From assembly GCA_013423325.1 (NCBI GenBank), contig BLJB01000239.1:1-14018 (forward strand): a stretch of 14,018 nt of DNA. The letters are read 5' to 3'. The translations under genes and the position numbers were made by a program. The DNA comes from Usnea hakonensis. Lineage: Eukaryota > Ascomycota > Lecanoromycetes > Lecanorales > Parmeliaceae. Shown piece after piece: positions 1-7,821 of the stretch. How positions within the stretch are numbered: the stretch's first letter is position 1; the number at the start of each line of letters is the position of its first letter. The notes under the pieces were generated by a model. The model made no database searches, was not told where the DNA came from, and saw only the letters and a program-made list of their open reading frames with translations.

Positions 1-339
1 TCTAGGAGATTCTATCCGGCATCTATATGTAGGCACCGCACCTAGCTCCGTTCAAATTTGTTTCAGTAGAAACCATCTATTCGGCAGCTTTAAAATCGCT
101 CCAAAAGGCTATTGGTACACAGTACTCCAGTGTTGTAATGTCATTGTGGACGGGGTCAATTCTTTTCGGGACGTCTATCACGAGGCAGACAAGATGGAAT
201 TGTGGTCTTATCATCCCCCAATTCGACTCTTCAACGCCCAAAGACTCCATCCCAACGAAAACCATTCATCAACCAGCGCCACCACGGCCAATCACCCCCA
301 CATCGGGTCTCTTGCCTCAGATCTTGAGGCTTCTTCTGC
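1..339. other. Left edge, no gene recognised
   Basis: Open frames here are short and overlap one another on both strands. None shows a recognisable motif or a clean splice pattern. The stretch lies downstream of the minus-strand gene that ends at 340, so it may hold that gene's 3' untranslated region. Confidence 0.5.
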
Positions 340-1422
340 CTAACACTTGGCAATTTCTGCCTCCCTTCCCGGACTGAGAGTTTCAGGCGGTGTGACTTGC
401 CGATGCATCTTCCGGCAGTTGGGTGGAAGGTCAAATTGTATGCCTTGTTGCGTGCGTTTAATATCGTGTCTGGTCTCGGCATCATGTAGGAAAGAACAGA
501 GTAGTTCGCATGTGATCCGAACGACAGTCATACTCTGCGTTTGTTGCGGTATATCGGCGAAGCAAGTTTCTGGCGCAATATCACTGAGCTGGAGGGATAA
601 GCCTTGTCCTAGAACGGTAGCTCCATCGTCAACACGAAATACCTGCCAAAAGCAAGACCATCGGCATTAAACTAATGCAGATATCGATTAATGATGAGCA
701 AGCAAGGAAGCCATTACATCCGCTTCTCGAACACTAAACGTCTCCAAAAGAAGGCCTCCTTCCTCCTCCGGATCCGGCACAAATCGAGGTTGCCAGATGG
801 AAAGCGATATGACGTCTCGATCACGACGGAGGGATATTGAGAACTGGCATGCGCAAAGGAGGCGTCTGGTGTGTGCTTGGGATAACGTTCATCGATGGCT
901 TCATGTCCGTAGAGATAGATATCCGAGCTAGATTCTGATCTGACCAGATCAAGAACGGTAGCAATATCCGTGTCCCCACGAGCAACGATTTTCAGCTGGG
1001 ATCCAATCTCCTGAACAACAAGCTCTGTGAATATATCGTGCGTGGATGTTGGCATCCTGACGGTGAAGCGGGAAGTATGTGGAGACCAGTCGAATCTGGT
1101 GCTCACAACGATTCTCATCAGTCCCATACTTCTGCAACGCTAAGGAGGACTTGTTCACTTACCGGAGTTTGCCCAGCACGTAGTCATAAAGCGATTTGTG
1201 TCTTTCCAGCATCCACGGTTCCACCTCTTGTCCTGTGTGGCATGAGATCAGAAAGTCAAGGAGGCTGCTAGCCGTCTTTAATGGTGTGATTGTCTGAGCC
1301 GATGGACTTGGTAGGAGACTCTGGTTTGAGACACAGACCGCTCGAACTCCTTCCCCCCGGTATTCGGAAGGCGTAGTGGGTCTCCTGTGTTCAAGCATAG
1401 TGGGAAAGGGTCGAGCTATCAT
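340..1422 (-). pseudogene. Damaged fungal PD-(D/E)XK-like family gene
   Basis: Three coding blocks on the minus strand read as one protein family. Block A (1422-1163; start at 1422 or 1398) ends in HKSLYDYVLGKL. A 31-base GTAAGT...GCAG interval (1162-1132) joins it in frame to block B (1131-718), which holds STRFDWSPHTSRFTVRMP, STHDIFTELVVQEIGSQL, YPKHTPDASFAH and PSVVIETSY. About position 800-820 the readable frame changes and continues as SIWQPRFVPDPEEEGG and LLLETFSVREAD. A 75-base GT-AG interval (717-643) then leads to block C (642-340), VFRVDDGATVLGQGLSLQL to the stop. The PDA...IET pairing recalls the PD-(D/E)XK nuclease core, but the lysine is not evident. From memory of the family, roughly 40 residues normally lie between the SY and SIWQP segments, so an internal deletion plus frameshift is inferred. 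The spliced ends look well preserved, so the damage is probably recent. The function of this family is not known to me. Confidence 0.6.
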
Positions 1423-1965
1423 ATTCGCTTCGCAGTAAAATGCGATGCAGGTAGCCGTTGATGCAAGGAGTTGGAGAAGCGTATCCGGGTAATTGCCTAA
1501 ATGTCACTACGGAGCCATCCCGGAAACGAGCTAAGCTCTGATTCATCCACTTCTCTTCATTTTTCAATTCAACGAGCATCAAAGGCTGTCTGAATACATT
1601 CCGGGGGAAGCTGCGACTGTAGGATGATACCGTTAGCTCACTATATTAATTAATTCTCCCTTGCAGATGGAAGCTGATCCAGTCATATCTGATGACTGGT
1701 CAGTGGAGGACGCTTTGGCGTAGGAAATCTCAGAAAGACTGGTAATGACGATCTTACTCCCTTACTGCCAGCTTATTTTAGCCTAGACTTCTTGTAGAGC
1801 AACACTCAGTTAGTCCCGGCAGCTCCCGCTTAGGAACGCCCCTCGCATTAGTCCAACCTACCTAGGACCCACATGAAGCTTTCGTGACATGAGTTTGTTC
1901 GACATTTCGTGGTCAAGTTGCACCGAAAAGGCCGGTAAACGAGGACGCGCGCGTCTTCTTCATAA
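1423..1965. other. Gene-poor stretch with a doubtful exon
   Basis: A 63-codon minus-strand open frame (1582-1391) overlaps the start of the preceding gene and has no recognised motif. On the plus strand, a TTGCAG acceptor-like site is followed at 1667 by a short open stretch reading MEADPVISDDWSVEDALA, then a TAG. It has coding-like composition and could be an orphan exon, but nothing flanking supports it. Confidence 0.3.
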
Positions 1966-2103
1966 CATCTTGTGCAAGAAGTTGACACCGGTGACATTGC
2001 AGTTGCCACAGCGCGCAGACCAAGGATCCCCTCCTTCGAACACACTACCCTGAAGAACTACCACGCCATCAAGCTCGCCATCACAGAGCTCAGCGACAGC
2101 TAA
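1966..2103 (+). pseudogene. Short-chain dehydrogenase (SDR) relic
   Basis: The frame reads HLVQEVDTGDIAVATARRP then IPSFEHTTLKNYHAIKLAIT and stops at TAA 2101. This matches the region after the Rossmann glycine motif in NAD(P)-dependent short-chain dehydrogenases, where strand 2 reads GDxVVATARxP and is followed by a segment ending in AVKLDVT. Just upstream, in the same frame, ASSS (1951-1962) precedes a TAA at 1963 and looks like the remnant of TGASSG. The conserved aspartate of LDVT is alanine here. No catalytic Tyr-x-x-x-Lys region follows. It is a dead N-terminal fragment of about 45 codons. The identification rests on this short motif only. Confidence 0.45.
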
Positions 2104-2572
2104 TCAGCCTCTGCAACCGCCCTTGATAAGTCCGGCCATATCAATTTGGGGTCAACAATGCAGAGTACAGTAGACATTTTGAAGAGCTATCGTGGTTTCA
2201 TGATTTCATGAGTCCCCTTTGTCTAAATCCTCAACGTGAACAGATGCTGACTCTTGCCGGCGACAAGCTGCTGCTACATGGCGCTTCGGCTGCTGGCAGT
2301 GATTTTGGCTTCTTGCAAGTGCATTCTATGCGATTTTACAAATTCATCTGGCGGATTCTATGCTTTGATCAAATCTCGCTCCTCTGACAAAATATGGATA
2401 TGTCGCCATTCACGCTTGCTGATCCGTCTAAACAGCAGTGTAACTCTTTGACGAAGACGTCCTTTGTCTTACTGCTTATGAGCGTTGACTCCTTTGAAGA
2501 TCTAAGAATGGACTTACCGAAAGACAACCGGCACGGTACCTATGTCGAGTGTCACCCTCCCAATCCCATGGT
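2104..2572. other. Intergenic, no gene recognised
   Basis: Short open frames occur on both strands without family motifs. The right part is immediately downstream of the membrane-protein gene that ends at 2573, so it probably carries that gene's 3' untranslated region and polyadenylation signals. I could not assign these precisely. Confidence 0.45.
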
Positions 2573-3547
2573 TCAGACGAAACATAGAATCCCACTCCAC
2601 TTGTCAAACACCCTCTCTGTGCCTTGGGTGACGAGAGGTATAGTTCGCTCGATAGAAATCACTTCTTCTTTTTTGAGTACGAGGAAGCCCACAAGGCAAA
2701 GAACAGCGAACAAGGCCGCAATGACGATGCCCGCAATGGCTCCAGAGGACAGACCTGAGGGCGATTTAGATGCGTTGGGGCTGCTCGACGGACTCGATAT
2801 CGATACGGGTGAATTAGTAGTGGCTAGCGCGCTTGATCAGCAGATGGGCACCCGAATATGGGCGAACGAAATACTTTGAAGTGGAGTGGCGGACGAAGTG
2901 GTGGAGCTGCTACCTAGAGACCCAACTGGAATCGTGGACGAAGTGGTGGGGATTCTACTCAAGATTGTCGCATCTAGGCTACTGGAGGATGTCGATGAGG
3001 ATTCGACGGCGTTGGCCTCCGCTACTGAGACATTCGCATTCGCATTATCGAAATTGGTGTTACAGACATTGATCTGATTCGTGGCTTGTGTGCAAATTTC
3101 GTATTCCTGATCGCAACACCATTCTATCGTGCCAAACTTCAGTTAGAGGGAAGTACAGGGAGGCGGCAGGACCACCTACTGGCGCCTTCGTTCGAACATG
3201 AAATCTGACCGGGACCTGGAGCTCCCGAAGAGCCCCCAGTGCAACTGCCACCGAACCCCCAGCAGGTACTAGAAGTCAAGCACAATTTCAGCTTTCTTGA
3301 ATAAACAACCTTAATCTTCACTGGCAATGAGGGTTGATACGAACGGGTTGGTCGCCGGGCAACACCACAGCATATTTGCATCCGGAGCATAAGCGCAAAG
3401 CCCCCCATTATCAGTATTATTGCGGCATTGTATAGTCTGTCCACTTTTAGAGCATTCGTCGAATTGCTGATCTATGAAAAATTCCACCGAGCAATACGCG
3501 AGCCCTCCAATGGACGAAAGAAGCCAGAAGTAATACCGAGGCCTCAA
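2573..3547 (-). CDS. Cys-rich single-pass membrane protein, four exons
   Basis: Splicing by eye gives a complete 272-residue protein: exon 1 3547-3341, exon 2 3291-3180, exon 3 3123-2875, exon 4 2823-2573, with introns of 49, 56 and 51 bases. Introns 2 (GTAGGT...TAG, CTAAC branch) and 3 (GTATTT...CTAG, CTGAT branch) keep the frame; intron 3 removes an in-frame TGA. Residues 1-20 form a signal peptide (YYFWLLSSIGGLAYCS). A Cys-rich ectodomain follows, with GGLCAYAPDANMLWCCP, SSTCWGFGGSCTGG and WCCDQEYEICTQATNQINVC. A Ser/Thr-rich linker covers about 140-216, a transmembrane helix covers 217-239 (GAIAGIVIAALFAVLCLVGF), and a short charged tail follows. The layout is that of fungal surface proteins such as Wsc/Mid2-like sensors, but the Cys pattern is not WSC and no ligand is implied. 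Exon 1-2 joining is the least certain, since its branch point is weak. The opposite-strand frame at 2394-2879 is a shadow. Confidence 0.72.
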
Positions 3548-4231
3548 TTCGGTATATACAGGCTAATTGAGGTGTCATAGGCCACCCACTATGACCATTG
3601 ACGACGCCAGCCGTTTCATGGCCTCAGAACTTCTACAGGCACATTGGAAGCCTCAAAGGGGATGTTACGCTATCTAAACAGAAACTTGACCCAAGTATTC
3701 CGAGACGTGCCCAAACAGAAATCCAAGGTTGATTTACTCCCGTGGAGCTACTATTAGGGACGAACATGATGACGTGGCGAGCGTCATCGAAAGAGCAGCC
3801 CAGCGCAAGGTCCTTCCCAACCTCAAACCCCAAACCATGAAGCGCCATCGTCGAGGCCCATTTGTTCTGTTCTCTTGCCCTATGTAATGATGACTGACTT
3901 GATCAATGGCCACCAAGCTGGACATTGTGGTCGCCTTCAACCATCTGCGGATGGACCCGGGCAGTTGAGGCGTCCTATCAAATGGCGGGACGGCCTTGTC
4001 GAGACCGACGCGGATAAGGCTTGGCCACCTTCCATACCCTGCGAGCACGCGGCTGCTATGAGGACACGGCATACCGAGCAAACATGCCAATAAGCAGTGC
4101 TCAGGTGGAGAATGAGTCTAGTGGGCACTTCGGCAGTCTTGGAGGCTTGCAAACAAGCAGTGAGTAGATCATGAATGACTGCAGTGGGCGCTTTGACAGC
4201 GGTGGGGGCCCGCAATTACTGGGAAACACCA
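3548..4231. other. Intergenic with one unassigned coding-like frame
   Basis: The left end is the upstream region of the membrane-protein gene. On the minus strand the frame 3902-3633 contains MALHGLGFEVGKDLALG and DDARHVIMFVPN, which look protein-like, but I recognise no family and see no convincing start or splice sites. An overlapping minus frame (4090-3734) is equally unassigned. At most this is a decayed gene. Confidence 0.3.
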
Positions 4232-4477
4232 TCAATACGCTCGTTGATGATTATAGTAGACTCTCAAGTTCGAACCGATCAACGTTGGCATCAGTCCCCA
4301 CTCTCTAGCTTTGGTTACCCAAGCTGGATCTCGAAAGATGGCGCTCCAGACTCGGACATGCTTGGCCTGCGATTTATTGCTGAACTTAAATCCAAAGATC
4401 TGAGTAGCGCTCTTCACGGAAAACGAAGGTAAATCTTGCGTAATTTGATCCCAGATTTCTTGAGCGAGACGGATCAT
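4232..4477 (-). pseudogene. Truncated F-box-like hypothetical protein
   Basis: From ATG 4477 the frame gives 81 residues starting MIRLAQEIWDQITQDLPS, which resembles the opening of an F-box (LPxEIxxxIxxxLP). It continues with SATQIFGFKFSNKSQAKHVR, VWSAIFRDPAWVTKAREWGL and PTLIGSNL before stopping at 4232. The pattern of an F-box-like start followed by a hydrophobic WxxIF-type segment is familiar from lineage-expanded fungal hypothetical proteins, which are several times longer. I infer a 3' truncation. An upstream in-frame ATG at 4537 would add a hydrophobic 20-residue leader, which is less likely. The role is unknown; F-box proteins generally recruit substrates to SCF ubiquitin ligases. Confidence 0.4.
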
Positions 4478-4671
4478 TTTGAATAGGATATAATCAATGT
4501 TACAGCATATTGATGCGAGAATAATGAGAAATGCCACCTATAAAAGGTTCTCTGATAAGTCAGGACGAATCCAATTCTAGAAAGTTTTCCAATTTTGGAC
4601 ATTCAACCATTTGCGTTCACGGAGCTATAATTATTAATAAGTCAAATACGTGCGCGCCAGCCGTTTCCTTC

Positions 4672-4902
4672 TTACAGTATGTAGGGTGCATACCTTCTGG
4701 CTAGCGGAATATATCCCAGGTCATCCAGCAGCCTTTCTGTAGTACTCGACACGTCGAAAGAGCTCGCAGATCCTTTCAGTTTCAATCGCAATAACTCCAT
4801 CGCTTCTTGAGGTGAGAGTGCCGGCACCTCCACACACAATTCTCCATGGGCAAGATCCTGACCAACGTATGTATGCCCCAGTTTCGTATTGTCTGTAACA
4901 CA
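4672..4902 (-). pseudogene. NB-ARC domain relic of a second NLR type
   Basis: A 77-codon frame without ATG, opened by a TGA at 4905-4903, reads KLGHTYVGQDLAHGELCVEV, PALSPQEAMELLRLKLKGSA and ERLLDDLGYIPLA before degenerating and ending at TAA 4674-4672. The order (V-P-x-L-S-P-x-E-A-x-x-L-L, then L-x-x-L-G-Y-I-P-L-A) is the second half of the fungal NB-ARC domain, where the GLPLA-like motif closes the ATPase. The P-loop half is absent. The usual I/V-T-Q-A-A-A-Y that follows PLA is mutated to RRYAPYI. It lies 14 bases from the end of the NACHT reading frame, in another frame, and comes from a different NTPase subfamily. Confidence 0.6.
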
Positions 4903-4915
4903 TCAACACATATTC

Positions 4916-5896
4916 TCATGGTCCATTTCGAGGACTCTCGTCAAGCGCGTCCAACATGATACACACCTGGTGAAATCTTTGGATCAGGCGACGGAGATGC
5001 TCAACCAGCACCGGCGATGGAGGTGTGCCGGCCTTACATGACCCATGCAGCCGGGTGAGATCTGCATGGCCGTCTCGGAGCTGGCTCGACAATTGTAGTA
5101 GCAGTGCCTGTAGCATAGCCGACACATCTTGTTTCGACTCATGGTTGAAGGTGAAATAAAAGAATGCAATCCCGACCTTGGGGTCAGATCTTCGGTGCCG
5201 CAGAGCAAACTGTATCGCCGTTGAGCACAAGACTGACTTACCAGACCCCGCAAATCCATTCAGCCACATAATGGAGTTCTCCTCTATCAACCATCTCGAA
5301 AACTGGGGACTCTTGACGAGCCACGTCCCCGTGCCAGGGTGTTTTTTTGCGCACGCTGTATTGTGGTCGATGGAAGCATCCGGTGCATTCAGCCAGTCAC
5401 GAAGATTCGATGAAATTTGACTGGTTCGGATTAAGTCCAGAAGGACTTTTATCTCAGTGATATCATCTTGAGTCCTCTTGTTGTCCTTGAGCTGTAGCAC
5501 GTCCAGCGCAGACGAGAGGTTGGCACGTATTTCACCAATATTTTCATCGAGTTTCTGCAGGGTGCTCTGTAGGAAGGGATATATCGCTCGACGCCCGGCA
5601 ACTCTGACAGCAGTCTTGATTCCGTTCGGGGTTTTACTGAATTTCTGACACTCATCCTGCAGTTCTTGAATCAATTCATCGCAGTTTTTGATCGATGCCT
5701 CAATATTGCTGATCAAGCTTTCTTCCTCCGCTTGGAAGCTGCGATCTGATAACATCTTTCTAAGACACTGGAAGATGTCCAGGAGACTTTCAAACGTTTG
5801 AGTTATATGAGGCCTTGATTGGGTCAGTGGTAAGACAGGGCAGGAGGTCAAATGGAGGAACATACTTCTCTGCCAATGGGGATTTTGTTTTCGCAT
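4916..5896 (-). pseudogene. Truncated NACHT-type NOD-like receptor (NLR)
   Basis: The frame gives 326 residues. A helical N-terminal region (about 33-170) with YPFLQSTLQKLDENIGEI resembles the domain preceding NACHT in fungal NLRs. A linker with HPGTGTWLVKSPQFSRWL leads to the NTPase. Its P-loop is GFAGSGKS at 214-221 (Lys220), and the Walker B segment is VCIMLDALDES at 311-321. Translation stops five residues later, so the rest of NACHT and any ankyrin, WD or TPR sensor repeats are missing; intact members are usually 700-1500 residues. The annotated ATG may not be the true start, because the same frame is open upstream to 6034. A 52-base intron-like segment (5865-5814, GTATGT...CTGAC...AAG) lies at residues 11-28, but removing it joins frames that do not continue. 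This looks like a dead or heavily rearranged receptor. Intact relatives sense a ligand and trigger cell death through an N-terminal effector. Confidence 0.75.
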
Positions 5897-6034
5897 GGAG
5901 GAGAGGATGTCTGAATTGCTCGAAAGAGATTGCTCTTGGATATAGATTGCTTGCGAGATTGTGATGCTTCTAGGCGTGCGCTTTTGCGGACAGTTTGTCC
6001 TTTTTATCGCCTTGATCGGCGAAGCTAGCCAAAG
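5897..6034 (-). pseudogene. Upstream open extension of the NLR frame
   Basis: Forty-six codons continue upstream in the NACHT frame from a TGA at 6037-6035, including SITISQAIYIQEQSLSSNSD directly before the annotated ATG. No ATG is present in this stretch. In an overlapping frame a small ATG-led ORF (6053-5970) reads MAYTHLTLASFADQGDKKDK and stops close to where the extension becomes protein-like. This would fit a single frameshift at about 5970, but it is an inference. The composition looks coding, and I cannot name a domain. Confidence 0.4.
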
Positions 6035-6263
6035 TCAAATGAGTGTAGGCCATGTTGAATTGTATCATTCCCACCTCTTGATGTGCCTTTTGAGGAGTCG
6101 CCGTCTATCTTTGTGACTTCAGAGAGGTCGAGTNNTTCAATGATCGAAAGACAGTAAGAACCTTGTCAAGGTGTGGTTTCGAAAAGCTGAAGCGGAGCTT
6201 GTTAGCTATATGATGCCTCCACAGCCTACTTCCAATGGGATCTTTAGTCACGCACAACACATG
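6025..6263 (-). pseudogene. HeLo/DUF7580-like N-terminal fragment across an N run
   Basis: Downstream of a TGA (6266-6264) the frame reads DPIGSRLWRHHIANKLRFSF then SKPHLDKVLTVFRSL up to the two undetermined bases. It then continues, shifted by one, as LDLSEVTKIDGDSSKGTS to a TAG at 6027-6025. The KLRFSFSKPxLDKxLxxLRSLN pattern is what I associate with helical N-terminal regions of fungal STAND/HeLo-like proteins. Those domains can act as membrane-targeting death effectors. It may be the 5' part of the adjacent NLR or a separate relic. No start codon is visible. Confidence 0.4.
6134..6135. other. Two undetermined bases (NN)
   Basis: These are the only ambiguous bases in the window. They fall inside a coding-like stretch whose frame changes by one across them. 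Zero or three bases instead of two would keep that frame open, so the length of the N run may be arbitrary. Confidence 0.9.
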
Positions 6264-6528
6264 TCAATAAGTTTCCTTTAGAGGACCGTTGTCCCCAACG
6301 GGTGAGTGGTTACCCGAGAAACGTAGTCGATTGTAGTCTTAAGGTCTTGAATTCTTCTAGCAGCCGCTCCTCGATCATCCCCACAGTTATAACGCATGCT
6401 CTGCTGGTAGAGCTGTAGCTCCAGCTCCTTATCTGATCGTGAAGGTGCTCGAACCTGTCGAGCAGACTGGAGTCGATGTTATGACCGATGCGTTCCTCGA
6501 GTAGGATACGGCCTTGGTTCTTAGACAT

Positions 6529-7821
6529 GGTCTTCTAGATACCTATAAGATTGTGGAAGGAATCTACCTCTCTTGCAGAGTTTTCGCTGCGTTTGAAGGG
6601 CCATATGCTGTCATTGAAGTATTCAGCAGCAGATAATCAAGAGCGGGAATACCCCGGGCGCCAAGGCCGCCACAGCATCGACTCTAGACATCGCAAGCTT
6701 GAGAGAGTGGCTTAAGAACAAGAAGTTTATAATATCATAAACACATTAACGACTCGATGAGAAGACCTCACCGTGGTGGGACATTTGTGCAGAATAAATT
6801 ACCTCACTTTGGGTTAATAGCAAGGACCTATATACTTTGGGTCCACAAGATCTTTTTCTGAAGCCATGGTGATGTAGCTTGCTACCACTCTTGTTCGACT
6901 TCGACAGCTTGGTAAATGTAAGGTAGTTTAATGGGCTATTACTCTGTCTTAATGGGACATACTTCAACTTTCAACCAGAAGATGCCACAGGGCTTGGACT
7001 CCAAGTGATAAGTCTTGCTCAAAGCATAGACAATGTAGTAAAAGTAACAAGCAGAGGAAAGAAAGCGTTGATTTGAGGATACTCTGTACATAGATCAATT
7101 TCATAACCCAACACTGGTCACAACCCTTCCGCAAGCAACCGCTGTCGTGTCAAGAACTTGAATGCCATGCGTCGAGTCTACTTGTAATGACTCTATGTTA
7201 TTCACCATGCTCGAGCCTGAACCCTTACACAGATGTTCTGAGTGGGTTTGGAAATCAACTCGCACATCGTACAAGCCCTGCAATCTCACACATCAATCTG
7301 CGGAGATCAAAAGTAGAGACCAGCGGACAGCTAAGAACCGCGGTCGAAGTCGGCAGCTTTATGCATAAATGGCTGAGATACGAATCTCATGTAGTCCAAA
7401 GCCTGTCGCTCAAAGGCAACGACTCCACGGCAGACCCAAGCATCTGATCTCGGCACTGCCACTGCACATTGTCCTCAACCTGGCAAGAACCAAGCGTAGC
7501 CATGCATGTATGGATTCTAAGGGAGAACAAGACAGTGCGGAGCGCTCCAGTGCACTTTGAGTCGAGACTTTACGAAGAAGCAGCATGACTGCGAAAACGC
7601 TTGCCGGAGCACGGAACAGTCTGAGCACTCAGGGACATATACCTTTGGCGTTGTCATGCTCAGATGAAAAGCATCATGCTAATATGTGGACTATGGTAGA
7701 TGACCAAATGAATGGTTTTAGTCGGTCCGATATCAACCCATGCTCATAAATTTGTAGAATTCCGTTCTCGTTTCTAGCAATAAGAAAGAAGGACGGCCTT
7801 GAAAAAACCTAAAAAATCCTC
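6529..7821. other. Long stretch without a recognisable gene
   Basis: About 1.3 kb lies between the NLR relics and the end of the HET gene. Open frames are under 90 codons, overlap on opposite strands (7162-7368, 7187-7447, 7369-7560, 7410-7628) and show no motifs. A neighbouring minus frame, 6528-6310, reads LLDRFEHLHDQIRSWSYSS. This is faintly like helical fungal proteins but too weak to call. No RNA gene was recognised. Confidence 0.45.

Noticed and set aside
714..1127. 137-codon minus-strand ORF as a complete gene
   Set aside because: Similar coding continues in blocks on both sides, so it is a middle exon of a larger damaged gene and its tail after SY is out of frame.
2394..2879. 161-codon plus-strand ORF
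   Set aside because: It lies antisense to exon 4 and intron 3 of the membrane-protein gene, which has a signal peptide, Cys pairs, a membrane helix and consistent splice sites; the ORF has no motif.
3633..3902. Possible gene with MALHGLGFEVGKDLALG
   Set aside because: Protein-like in places but no family, start or splice context could be supported.
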